NCBI GenBank assembly: GCA_937950105.1
Contig: CALFEM010000234.1
Coordinates: 1 to 6,221, forward strand
DNA length: 6,221 nucleotides
Origin: an uncultured Alphaproteobacteria bacterium
Lineage (GTDB): Bacteria; Pseudomonadota; Alphaproteobacteria; Rhizobiales; Hyphomicrobiaceae
Reading direction: 5' to 3'
Below the pieces are notes generated by a model that saw only the letters and a program-made list of their open reading frames with translations, was not told the DNA's origin and ran no database searches. Positions 1 through 4,899 of the stretch are shown here, piece by piece (position 1 is the first letter of the stretch; the number at the start of each line of letters is the position of its first letter). The translations under genes and the position numbers were made by a program.

Positions 1-54
1 AAATTGCGCGCCGATAACCCCGCAACAGGGGTCAAAATTGCATGCCGGTTCACA
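1..54. mobile_element. Terminal repeats of a probable IS21-family element (partial)
   Basis: Two direct repeats of an AAATTGCnnGCCG unit begin at 1 and 35, 34 bases apart, with a CCCC-GCAACA-GGGG palindrome (18-31) between them. Read on the minus strand they give the GGCATGCAATTTTGACCCC type of wording that I associate with the multiple terminal repeats of IS21-family (istA/istB) elements. IS21 elements end in 5'-TG...CA-3', which fits an outer end at about 54 (CA at 53-54) or 58. The transposase genes would lie to the left, outside the window. The family assignment is from memory of such ends; no transposase is visible and no target duplication can be checked. Confidence 0.45.
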
Positions 55-317
55 GTCATGTTGAGAGTCTACCGCAGAAGTATTGAAAATCCGTGTACTG
101 TACTTGGCGGGTCGGCATCGATGATGCGTAGGCTGACGATTACATCCCTTGATCGCAGAATCGCAGTTGGACAGGTCAGGCGAATCGGCAAGGCGACAAG
201 ATGCCTACGGACATTGTGTCAGGTTTTGTGTCAACTTTTGAGGGTCTTTGTGTCAAGTTGTTCACGGATTAGTTTCGGCAATCCATTGAAAAACAACAAG
301 AAAACGACGTTAAATTA
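55..317. other. Gene-free stretch between the IS-like end and tRNA-Val
   Basis: I see no convincing coding region on either strand. A 108-residue open frame runs through on the plus strand, but it has no recognisable domain and reads straight into the tRNA. The stretch is more AT-rich than the rest of the window towards its right end. The only clear structure is the set of TTGTGTCA repeats listed separately. The side facing the tRNA-Val 3' end is T-rich when read on the minus strand (about 285-317), which may help end tRNA transcription, although I find no strong hairpin. Confidence 0.6.
214..255. repeat. Three direct TTGTGTCA repeats
   Basis: The octamer TTGTGTCA occurs exactly at 214-221, 226-233 and 248-255, with start-to-start spacings of 12 and 22 bases. 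On the minus strand it reads TGACACAA. Short directly repeated sites about one or two helix turns apart beside a tRNA 3' end could be arm-type binding sites of a tyrosine recombinase or operator sites. No integrase gene is visible, so this role is inference. Confidence 0.6.
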
Positions 318-392
318 TGGTGGGCGGTGAGAGGGTCGAACTCCCGACATCCTCGGTGTAAACGAGGCGCTCTACCACTGAGCTAACCGCCC
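318..392 (-). tRNA. tRNA-Val (anticodon UAC), CCA encoded
   Basis: On the minus strand the sequence folds as a full tRNA. The acceptor 5' strand GGGCGGT (392-386) pairs with ACCGCCC (328-322). The discriminator A is at 321, and a genomically encoded CCA occupies 320-318. The D-arm begins GCTC and the T-arm holds GTTCGA. The anticodon stem CCTCG/CGAGG closes the loop TTTACAC, which places anticodon TAC at 360-358 and decodes GUA valine codons. The gene points left, so its 3' end faces the gene-free, IS-bounded stretch, the usual side for integrative elements to insert. Identity is clear from the anticodon. Confidence 0.97.
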
Positions 393-401
393 GCTGAGCC
401 T

Positions 402-430
402 CCTGTAGACCACGCCGCGCCACGCGCCAA
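402..430 (-). promoter_or_regulatory. Candidate promoter of tRNA-Val
   Basis: On the minus strand, TTGGCG (430-425) and TACAGG (407-402) are separated by 17 bases, about 10 bases before the mature tRNA 5' end. The -35 is acceptable for sigma-70 but the -10 is weak, so the call rests mostly on spacing and position. Confidence 0.35.
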
Positions 431-455
431 GCCCTACGACTATCGGCGGCGCTGC

Positions 456-484
456 TGCTGCGATTGTCGCAGCACCATAGTGCT
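456..484. promoter_or_regulatory. Two overlapping inverted repeats upstream of the response regulator
   Basis: TGCTGCG (456-462) pairs perfectly with CGCAGCA (468-474) around a 5-base loop. Immediately overlapping it, AGCAC (471-475) pairs with GTGCT (480-484) around CATA. The two hairpins share bases 471-474 and therefore exclude each other if formed in RNA. They lie in the shared upstream region of tRNA-Val (minus) and the response regulator (plus), and could be operator half-sites. A weak plus-strand promoter, TTGCGG (486-491) to GATTCT (509-514) with a 17-base spacer, follows them. No T-run follows, so this is not a terminator. Confidence 0.35.
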
Positions 485-586
485 CTTGCGGCACATCAGC
501 ATCCGAAGGATTCTTCGATCCGCCTCGCCCGGTCGAATGACCTGCTGCGCGTCTTCGAGGCCAAGGGCCGAGCTGCGGAGACTGCC

Positions 587-1273
587 ATGCCGACCAGGAT
601 CCTGATCGTCGAAGATCATCCGATATATGCCGAAGCCCTGCGACTGGCTCTCGGCGACGACGGCGAGGGGGTGACGACGGTGGTCACCAACTCGTTGCGG
701 CAGGCGAAGGCCGCGCTCTCTCAGAACGGCGGATTCCAGCTCGTCCTGCTGGATTTGTGGCTCCCCGACACGCAAGGCCTCGACGGCCTCGTGGAATTGC
801 GTGGACTGTTTCCCAAGCTGCCGATCGTCGTCGTTTCGGGTTTCACCAGCGCCTCCGTGGTCAGCCGCGTGATGATGTGTGGTGCGGCCGGCTTCATCTC
901 CAAGTCGGCGGACAAACGCGATTTCAGCCAAGCCATTCGACGGGTCCTGTCCGGCGAAGTGGTGGTGCCTCCCGGCAAGCCGGATTGCGCTGGCCAACCG
1001 GCCCACGCGAGAGCACCCGAGGGGCGCTTGAGGTTGCTGACACAGCAACAGCTTCGCGTGCTGCAGATGCTTTGCCAGGGCAAGCTGAACAAGCAGATCG
1101 CGCATGAACTCGGCGTCGGCGAGACGACCGTCAAGGCCCACGTCAGCGAAATTCTGCGCAAGCTCGAGGTGTCGTCGCGCACGCAGGCCGTGGTGGAGGT
1201 GTCGAAGCTCGATTTCGAGTCGTTCCTGCACCTGCGCGCGGCCGGCGCGATCACCGGGCCACTCGAACCGTGA
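587..1273 (+). CDS. Orphan NarL/FixJ-family response regulator (REC + LuxR-type HTH)
   Basis: The 228-residue protein is a two-domain transcription factor controlled by phosphorylation. The receiver domain (about residues 4-122) has the acidic pair E9-D10, the phosphoacceptor D56 in LVLLDLWLPD, S84 and K106, all in their expected places, so it should be phosphorylatable. A linker (125-147) leads to a LuxR/GerE helix-turn-helix (about 150-205) with the family pattern LT..Q..VL, NKQIA.EL, TVKAHVSEILRKL. The start at ATG 587 is chosen because GGAG lies at 577-580 with a 6-base gap and the REC domain begins right after it. An in-frame TTG at 464 would add 41 residues with no homology to the fold. 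No sensor kinase is present in the window, so its signal and targets are unknown. It is convergent with tRNA-Asp and divergent from tRNA-Val. Confidence 0.93.
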   Translation: MPTRILIVEDHPIYAEALRLALGDDGEGVTTVVTNSLRQAKAALSQNGGFQLVLLDLWLPDTQGLDGLVELRGLFPKLPIVVVSGFTSASVVSRVMMCGAAGFISKSADKRDFSQAIRRVLSGEVVVPPGKPDCAGQPAHARAPEGRLRLLTQQQLRVLQMLCQGKLNKQIAHELGVGETTVKAHVSEILRKLEVSSRTQAVVEVSKLDFESFLHLRAAGAITGPLEP

Positions 1274-1275
1274 AA

Positions 1276-1323
1276 GGCTGAAACAGCCGCGGCAGCCGCT
1301 CAGGCGGCACTGGTTGCGCCGCC
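1276..1323 (+). terminator. Hairpins just after the response regulator, possible weak terminator
   Basis: GGCTG-AAA-CAGCC (1276-1288) starts two bases after the stop codon, and GGCGGC (1303-1308) can pair with GCCGCC (1318-1323). Neither is followed by a run of T, so they are not canonical intrinsic terminators. They may protect the 3' end or act with Rho. The rest of the gap up to 1446 contains no gene that I can support. Confidence 0.3.
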
Positions 1324-1446
1324 GATTGACGGTCTCGCTGCGCTCGCCCGATCGGGGCGCTGCCGCCCGGCGCCAGTGCGCCGGACGACACAGAACAACG
1401 CCCGCCGCGATGACAGTGGTCTGCCCGGATTGTCAGGAAACAAAAA

Positions 1447-1523
1447 TGGCGCGAGAGACGGGACTTGAACCCGCGGCCTCCGCCGTGACAGGGCGGCGCT
1501 CTAACCAACTGAGCTACTCCCGC
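1447..1523 (-). tRNA. tRNA-Asp (anticodon GUC), CCA encoded
   Basis: Minus-strand cloverleaf of 77 bases. The acceptor strand GCGGGAG (1523-1517) pairs with CTCTCGC (1457-1451), including one G-U pair. The discriminator G is at 1450 and CCA is encoded at 1449-1447. The anticodon stem CCGCC/GGCGG encloses CTGTCAC, giving anticodon GTC at 1489-1487, which reads aspartate codons. The T-arm has GGTTCAAG. A TTTTT run directly follows the CCA on the minus strand (1446-1442). The gene lies 3' to 3' against the response regulator, and its promoter is identified upstream. Confidence 0.97.
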
Positions 1524-1581
1524 AGCACGTGAGCACACTTCGATGCCGGTTGGTTAGCCCCGGCGCGCTCACAGGAGGCGG

Positions 1582-1610
1582 TGTTTACGTGTTCGAACCG
1601 CGCTCGTCAA
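1582..1610 (-). promoter_or_regulatory. Promoter of tRNA-Asp
   Basis: On the minus strand TTGACG (1610-1605) and TAAACA (1587-1582) are exactly 17 bases apart. The -35 reads CTTGAC, the form preferred by the alphaproteobacterial housekeeping sigma factor. Transcription would begin near 1575, giving a 5' leader of about 50 bases before the mature tRNA. It lies between the end of the minus-strand gene of unknown function and the tRNA, so the tRNA need not depend on read-through. Confidence 0.55.
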
Positions 1611-1665
1611 GCCTCCCGGAACGGGTCCGTCAGCTTTTCCCTACCCGCCCGCGAACCGTACCGCT

Positions 1666-2031
1666 TCAGCCCTCGTCTCCGTCGTGTCCATGGGTTTCTT
1701 CATCGTCCGGATAGACGTGGAACTTGCCGAGCCAGATGCCCTGCGTGGCCCCGCCATCGAGGCCGGCGCGGACCTCGGCCAGCATCTCGACCGGCAAAGC
1801 CTCGAGCGCTTCCGGTTCGCTGGCGTACTCGACCATCTCGAGCCCGAGCACGGACAGGTTCATGGCGCCGAGCGTGCGGCCGATGCGGCGCGCATAGTCG
1901 GCCTGATCGAAGGCCTGCGCCGCGATCCAGACGTAGCCCCCGGCGGCCCCGAACAGGGCCCCGGGTGTCAGCGGTCCGACATGCACCATGGCCACGCAGA
2001 TCAAGGGCGGCTTCGATTCAGACTGTCCCAC
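1666..2031 (-). CDS. Small protein of unknown function
   Basis: I do not recognise this protein. The frame is open on the minus strand and stops at TGA 1668-1666. The sense strand looks right: third codon positions are GC-rich here, whereas the opposite frame (1684-2079) has the odd His/Arg/Gly-rich wording of an antisense shadow. From GTG 2031 it would be 121 residues: a hydrophobic, likely beta-strand start (LICVAMVHVG), a Gly/Ala-rich stretch GALFGAAGGYVWIAAQAF, a mixed helical centre, and a very acidic, His-containing tail (YPDDEETHGHDGDEG). No signal peptide or clear membrane segment is evident. The start is uncertain: GTG 2031 has GGAG 12 bases upstream, TTG 2004 and ATG 1989 (107 residues) have no ribosome-binding site, and the frame extends back to 2241. 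It is divergent from nuoA. Confidence 0.6.
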   Translation of the reverse strand: MGQSESKPPLICVAMVHVGPLTPGALFGAAGGYVWIAAQAFDQADYARRIGRTLGAMNLSVLGLEMVEYASEPEALEALPVEMLAEVRAGLDGGATQGIWLGKFHVYPDDEETHGHDGDEG

Positions 2032-2080
2032 GCCCCGGCTTTTCTCCGATCCCGTCGCAATGCGATTCTGAACATTTAAC

Positions 2081-2107
2081 AGAATACGGACGAGGTGCCA
2101 CCTGCAA
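2081..2107 (-). promoter_or_regulatory. Weak candidate promoter for the minus-strand unknown gene
   Basis: Minus-strand TTGCAG (2107-2102) and TATTCT (2086-2081) are 15 bases apart, shorter than the ideal 17. Initiation near 2074 would give a leader of about 40 bases carrying GGAG before GTG 2031, which is the main reason to prefer that start. Confidence 0.25.
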
Positions 2108-2157
2108 ATGGCGGGGCAAATGGTGGGCTGAGCCTCGCGACTTTGGGCGGGGGCCGG

Positions 2158-2185
2158 TTGCGCCGCGGGGGCATCTTCGTCTAAC
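2158..2185 (+). promoter_or_regulatory. Weak candidate promoter of the nuo operon
   Basis: TTGCGC (2158-2163) and TCTAAC (2180-2185) are separated by 16 bases in the divergent gap before nuoA, about 105 bases upstream of its ATG. The match is modest. The gap (2032-2290) otherwise holds GC-rich sequence without a gene or a clear operator, so the true nuo promoter may be elsewhere in it. Confidence 0.22.
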
Positions 2186-2290
2186 ACGGGATGGACCGCT
2201 TCGGGGGGCGGCGCCGGCGGCCTTGGACTCCTGCCCGGCACGGCCCCACGATAGCCCGTCGCATGGCTCGCTTCGCCAGAGGCCGACCTT

Positions 2291-2656
2291 ATGAATCAAC
2301 TTCTGATCGACTACCTGCCGATCGCCGTCTTCCTCGGTGTGGCGCTGTTCATCGGCGTCGCGCTGATGGTGGCGCCGTTCCTCGTCGCCGTTAACAACCC
2401 GGACCCGGAGAAGGTGTCGGCCTACGAATGCGGCTTCGCCGCCTTCGACGACGCGCGCATGAAGTTCGACGTGCGCTTCTACCTGGTCTCGATCCTGTTC
2501 ATCATCTTCGATCTCGAGATCGCGTTCCTGTTCCCGTGGGCGGTGGCCTTCAAGGAGATCGGCGCCTTCGGCTTCTGGTCGATGATGATCTTCCTCGGCG
2601 TTCTCACCATCGGCTTCATCTACGAGTGGCGTAAGGGAGCGCTCGAATGGGATTGA
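2291..2656 (+). CDS. nuoA: NADH-quinone oxidoreductase subunit A
   Basis: NuoA is a small membrane subunit of respiratory complex I (NDH-1), placed where the peripheral arm meets the membrane arm next to the quinone channel. The 121-residue protein has the expected three membrane helices (about 8-30, 62-84 and 92-112). The loop between the first two carries the conserved YECGF (45-49), where C47 corresponds to the cysteine that is exposed or hidden in the mammalian ND3 loop. Helix two holds [12 protein letters not shown] with conserved acids D74 and E76. AGAGG at 2278-2282, 8 bases before ATG 2291, supports the start. Length is normal for the family. It is the first gene of the operon; its last 10 bases overlap nuoB, implying coupled translation. 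Confidence 0.97.
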   Translation: MNQLLIDYLPIAVFLGVALFIGVALMVAPFLVAVNNPDPEKVSAYECGFAAFDDARMKFDVRFYLVSILFIIFDLEIAFLFPWAVAFKEIGAFGFWSMMIFLGVLTIGFIYEWRKGALEWD

Positions 2657-3231
2657 TCGTTCCACCGCACATCGGCCAACCGGGCTTCACGTTCGACACG
2701 CCGCGCGAAGGCGCGCCGGGCGGCGTGCAGCGGCCGGACCAGAAGTTCTTCACCGAGATCAACAACGAGCTGGCCGACAAGGGCTTCCTCGTCACCACCA
2801 CCGACGATCTCATCAACTGGGCCCGCACCGGCTCGCTGATGTGGATGACGTTCGGCCTCGCCTGCTGCGCCGTCGAGATGATGCAGGCTGCGATGCCGCG
2901 TTACGACGTCGAGCGCTTCGGCTTCGCGCCGCGTGCTTCTCCCCGCCAGTCGGACGTGATGATCGTCGCCGGCACGCTGACCAACAAGATGGCGCCCGCG
3001 CTTCGCAAGGTCTACGACCAGATGCCGGAGCCGCGCTACGTCATCTCGATGGGCTCGTGCGCCAACGGCGGCGGCTACTATCACTATTCGTATGCCGTGG
3101 TGCGCGGCTGCGACCGCATCGTACCGGTCGATGTCTACGTGCCGGGCTGCCCGCCGACGGCGGAAGCGCTGGTCTACGGCATCATGCTGCTGCAGCGGAA
3201 GATCCGCCGCACCGGAACGATCGAGAGATGA
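2647..3231 (+). CDS. nuoB: NADH-quinone oxidoreductase subunit B
   Basis: NuoB is the peripheral-arm subunit that carries the terminal [4Fe-4S] cluster N2, which passes electrons to quinone at the NuoB/NuoD interface. The 194-residue protein shows all four cluster cysteines: the adjacent pair C73-C74 in [10 protein letters not shown]138 in MGSCANGGG and C168 in [10 protein letters not shown]. The conserved SPRQSD segment (98-103) is present. The 5' portion (1-40) is the less conserved extension, and the end IRRTGTIER is typical of alphaproteobacterial NuoB. ATG 2647 has AAGGGAG at 2633-2639 and overlaps the nuoA stop by 10 bases. Nothing suggests damage. The gene is followed not by nuoC directly but by a hairpin-forming heptad repeat. 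Confidence 0.98.
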   Translation: MGLIVPPHIGQPGFTFDTPREGAPGGVQRPDQKFFTEINNELADKGFLVTTTDDLINWARTGSLMWMTFGLACCAVEMMQAAMPRYDVERFGFAPRASPRQSDVMIVAGTLTNKMAPALRKVYDQMPEPRYVISMGSCANGGGYYHYSYAVVRGCDRIVPVDVYVPGCPPTAEALVYGIMLLQRKIRRTGTIER

Positions 3232-3238
3232 GAGGCCA

Positions 3239-3308
3239 GGGAGTTGGGAATAGGGAATAGCGCACACCGCGTCGCTACCCAACTCCCAACTCCCAACTCC
3301 CTACTCCC
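3239..3308 (+). repeat. Heptameric tandem repeats forming an imperfect hairpin between nuoB and nuoC
   Basis: Left arm heptads: GGGAGTT (3239-3245), GGGAATA (3246-3252), GGGAATA (3253-3259). Right arm heptads: AACTCCC three times (3281-3287, 3288-3294, 3295-3301) and TACTCCC (3302-3308). The reverse complement of 3239-3260 matches 3280-3301 at 18 of 22 positions by hand alignment, so the transcript can fold into a long imperfect stem with a loop of about 19 bases. The repeats begin 7 bases after the nuoB stop, and no gene lies between the arms. Heptameric short tandem repeats (STRR) are known from heterocyst-forming cyanobacteria; whether these are related is unknown. Confidence 0.85.
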
Positions 3309-3343
3309 CTTTAGCAATGCCCTTCATTCATGGTGTGCCTCAA

Positions 3344-3964
3344 ATGGACGACGCACTCGAAGAGCTCGGCACCTATGTCGGCAGCCGCATCGCCGGCGCT
3401 CTGCTCGACAAGAAGATCGCGCACGGCGAGCTGACACTGACGGTTGCGCGCGGGCAGATCACCAACGTGCTGAAGGTGCTGCGCGACGACGCGCGCTGCC
3501 GCTTCGAAGTCCTCATCGACGTCTGCGGGGTCGACTATCCGGCGCGTGAGAACCGCTTCGACGTCGTCTACCACCTGCTGTCGCCGCGCACCAATCAGCG
3601 CATTCGCGTCAAGCTCGAGACCAACGACAGCGAGCCGGTGCCGACAGCGACGGGCGTGTTTTCCGCCGCCGAGTGGTACGAGCGCGAGGCCTACGACATG
3701 TACGGCATCCTGTTTTCGGGCCATCCGGACCTGCGCCGCCTGCTCACCGACTACGGCTTCCAGGGCCACCCGCTGCGCAAGGACTTCCCGCTGACCGGCT
3801 ACGTCGAGGTACGCTGGGACGAGGAACAGAAGCGCGTCGTCTACGAACCGGTGAAGCTCAACCAGGAGTTCCGCAACTTCAACTTCGAGAGCCCGTGGGA
3901 AGGCGTCGACTATCCGCTCCCGGGCGACGAGAAGGCGAGCGGCAATCCTCCCGGCCGGGCGTGA
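3344..3964 (+). CDS. nuoC: NADH-quinone oxidoreductase subunit C
   Basis: NuoC (30 kDa subunit) is a peripheral-arm protein of complex I that packs against NuoD and NuoB and stabilises the quinone module; it has no cofactor. The 206-residue form shows the conserved [10 protein letters not shown] (71-80) and the family signature around 109-152, with [24 protein letters not shown] and [12 protein letters not shown]. The C-terminus ([13 protein letters not shown]) is typical of stand-alone NuoC, not an enterobacterial NuoCD fusion. ATG 3344 (MDDALEELG) matches the usual alphaproteobacterial N-terminus. An in-frame ATG at 3317 would add nine residues. Neither start has a good Shine-Dalgarno sequence, possibly because the heptad repeat upstream replaced the native leader. 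The thioesterase gene starts four bases after the stop. Confidence 0.96.
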   Translation: MDDALEELGTYVGSRIAGALLDKKIAHGELTLTVARGQITNVLKVLRDDARCRFEVLIDVCGVDYPARENRFDVVYHLLSPRTNQRIRVKLETNDSEPVPTATGVFSAAEWYEREAYDMYGILFSGHPDLRRLLTDYGFQGHPLRKDFPLTGYVEVRWDEEQKRVVYEPVKLNQEFRNFNFESPWEGVDYPLPGDEKASGNPPGRA

Positions 3965-3968
3965 CGCC

Positions 3969-4418
3969 ATGAAGGACACGCTGAAGCCCGGCGCGACGCA
4001 TCGCTTCGAGTACAAGGTGGCGGCTGACAAGACGGTGCCTGCGCTCTATCCGGAAGCGCACGAGTTCCAGCTTATGCCGACGGTGTTCGCGACAGGCTTC
4101 ATGGTCGGCCTCATGGAATGGACCTGTGTCCAACTGCTCACCCCGCACCTCGACGCGGGCGAGGGCTCGCTCGGCACGCACGTCGATTTCTCGCATGTCG
4201 CCGCCACCGTGCCGGGCCAGGTGGTGACGGTCGATGCCGAATGCACGGGCGTCAACGGCCGCCGCGTGACGTTCAAGGTGCGCGCCCACGACGGGCTCGA
4301 CCTCATCAGCGAGGGCAACCACGAGCGCATGATCGTGCCGTGGGAGCGCTTCGAGGCGAAGGTCAACGAGAAGGCCAGGGCGGCGCGGGTCGGTCCTGTG
4401 ACGCGGCGGAAAATTTGA
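3969..4418 (+). CDS. FlK-like hotdog-fold acyl-CoA thioesterase
   Basis: This 149-residue protein belongs to the hotdog thioesterases related to FlK, the fluoroacetyl-CoA thioesterase of Streptomyces cattleya. From memory of the FlK literature, its catalytic residues are T42, E50 and H76 with G69 nearby, and V23, L26, F33 and F36 form the substrate lid. Here the same numbers hold T42, E50, H76, G69, V23, L26 and F33, while position 36 is Met instead of Phe. The hot-dog helix spans about 38-55 (PTVFATGFMVGLMEW). The later strands include HVDFSHVAATVPG and RRVTFKVRAHDG, then HERMIV. It should cleave a short acyl-CoA in the cytoplasm; the natural substrate cannot be read from sequence. It starts four bases after nuoC, so it is co-transcribed with complex I genes, but it is not a complex I subunit. 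No strong ribosome-binding site is seen, which suggests translational coupling to nuoC. Confidence 0.85.
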   Translation: MKDTLKPGATHRFEYKVAADKTVPALYPEAHEFQLMPTVFATGFMVGLMEWTCVQLLTPHLDAGEGSLGTHVDFSHVAATVPGQVVTVDAECTGVNGRRVTFKVRAHDGLDLISEGNHERMIVPWERFEAKVNEKARAARVGPVTRRKI

Positions 4419-4460
4419 GTGATTAGTGGGTAGTGAATAGTGAGTTGTCGACAGTGGGAG
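4419..4460 (+). repeat. Heptad repeat array, left of the four-helix-bundle gene
   Basis: Directly after the thioesterase stop come consecutive heptads GTGATTA, GTGGGTA, GTGAATA, GTGAGTT (4419-4446), then degenerate GTCGACA and GTGGGAG (to 4460). Consensus is GTGAGTA. Bases 4424-4444 match the reverse complement of 4846-4866 at 18 of 21 positions, so this array is the left arm of an inverted pair around the next gene. The furthest upstream start codon of that gene (GTG 4433) is itself the first triplet of a heptad. Confidence 0.85.
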
Positions 4461-4837
4461 GCGTGCAACGAGAAGAGGCGGTTCGCTCATACAGGGACCT
4501 TGTCGTCTGGCAAAAGGGCATGGCGTTAGCCGAAGACTGTTACCGGCTGACCCGAACCTTTCCGCGGGAGGAGATGTATGGGCTTGTCGGGCAAATCCGC
4601 CGCGCGGCAGCGTCTGTGCCAGCAAATATCGCTGAGGGGCAGGGGCGTGAGCAGACAGGAACGTTCATCCAGTTCCTGCGCATATCGCAGGGCTCCCTGA
4701 AGGAGCTGGAAACGCACTTGCTGCTGTCGAGAAGGGTCGAATTGACGGACGATAGTTCTGTAGCGCCCTTGCTGGCGCAATGCGACGGACTGGGGCGAAT
4801 GCTGCGCGCTCTTATTCGATCACTCGAGCAGCGCTGA
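4433..4837 (+). CDS. Four-helix-bundle protein, 23S rRNA intervening-sequence (IVP) family
   Basis: The 134-residue protein has the hallmarks of the four-helix-bundle family (Pfam 23S_rRNA_IVP, PF05635; TIGR02436). These are an opening [19 protein letters not shown] helix, the [22 protein letters not shown] core (about residues 51-72), a third helix [22 protein letters not shown], and a last helix rich in Leu/Arg ending at EQR. Relatives are encoded inside intervening sequences of bacterial 23S rRNA genes and include the Avd accessory protein of diversity-generating retroelements; most chromosomal copies have no known role. Start choice is open: GTG 4433 lies in the repeat array, while GTG 4463 (124 residues) is just inside the loop, with GGGAGG too close (4456-4461). 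It separates the thioesterase from nuoD and is bounded on both sides by inverted heptad arrays, so it looks like a transferred unit. No reverse transcriptase is present. Confidence 0.88.
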   Translation: MNSELSTVGGVQREEAVRSYRDLVVWQKGMALAEDCYRLTRTFPREEMYGLVGQIRRAAASVPANIAEGQGREQTGTFIQFLRISQGSLKELETHLLLSRRVELTDDSSVAPLLAQCDGLGRMLRALIRSLEQR

Positions 4838-4845
4838 AATCGAAC

Positions 4846-4880
4846 CTCACTACTCACTACTCACCACGAACTACTCACTG
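4846..4880 (-). repeat. Heptad repeat array, right of the four-helix-bundle gene
   Basis: Heptads CTCACTA (4846-4852), CTCACTA (4853-4859), CTCACCA (4860-4866), CGAACTA (4867-4873) and CTCACTG (4874-4880) read TAGTGAG or variants on the minus strand, the same consensus as the left array but inverted. The first three pair with 4424-4444. The array starts 8 bases after the stop of the four-helix-bundle gene and ends 19 bases before the nuoD start codon. Confidence 0.85.
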
Positions 4881-4899
4881 CCGAGGCACGAGGCACACA

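Noticed and set aside
4..330. 108-residue plus-strand frame at the left edge
   Set aside because: Runs from the IS-like repeats into the tRNA-Val gene, with no domain and no ribosome-binding site.
464..586. TTG-initiated 41-residue N-terminal extension of the response regulator
   Set aside because: No ribosome-binding site at TTG 464; ATG 587 has GGAG at the right distance and begins the REC domain.
440..1231. 263-residue minus-strand frame opposite the response regulator
   Set aside because: Antisense shadow of a GC-rich gene: His/Arg/Gln-rich with no domain, while the plus strand encodes an intact REC-HTH protein with a ribosome-binding site.
1104..1532. Plus-strand frame ending in a peptide with ARETGLEPAASAVTGRR
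   Set aside because: It is the antisense translation of tRNA-Asp, often misannotated as a protein, fused to an out-of-frame reading of the response regulator.
1251..1538. Minus-strand 95-residue frame containing AGVAQLVRA...GFKSRLSRH
   Set aside because: This wording is the well-known spurious translation of a tRNA gene; it runs through tRNA-Asp at 1447-1523.
1684..2079. 131-residue plus-strand frame with apparent GGAG-free start
   Set aside because: Composition is that of an antisense frame; the minus-strand reading has better codon-position bias.
2018..2665. 215-residue minus-strand frame opposite nuoA, rich in Glu/His/Arg
   Set aside because: Antisense of nuoA; the acidic/basic bias comes from hydrophobic codons read backwards.
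3239..3308. CRISPR array
   Set aside because: Units are 7 bases with no spacers, and they are arranged as two inverted arms.
4433..4837. Diversity-generating retroelement (the protein resembles Avd)
   Set aside because: No reverse transcriptase, template repeat or variable repeat is visible in the window; only the four-helix-bundle family is shared.
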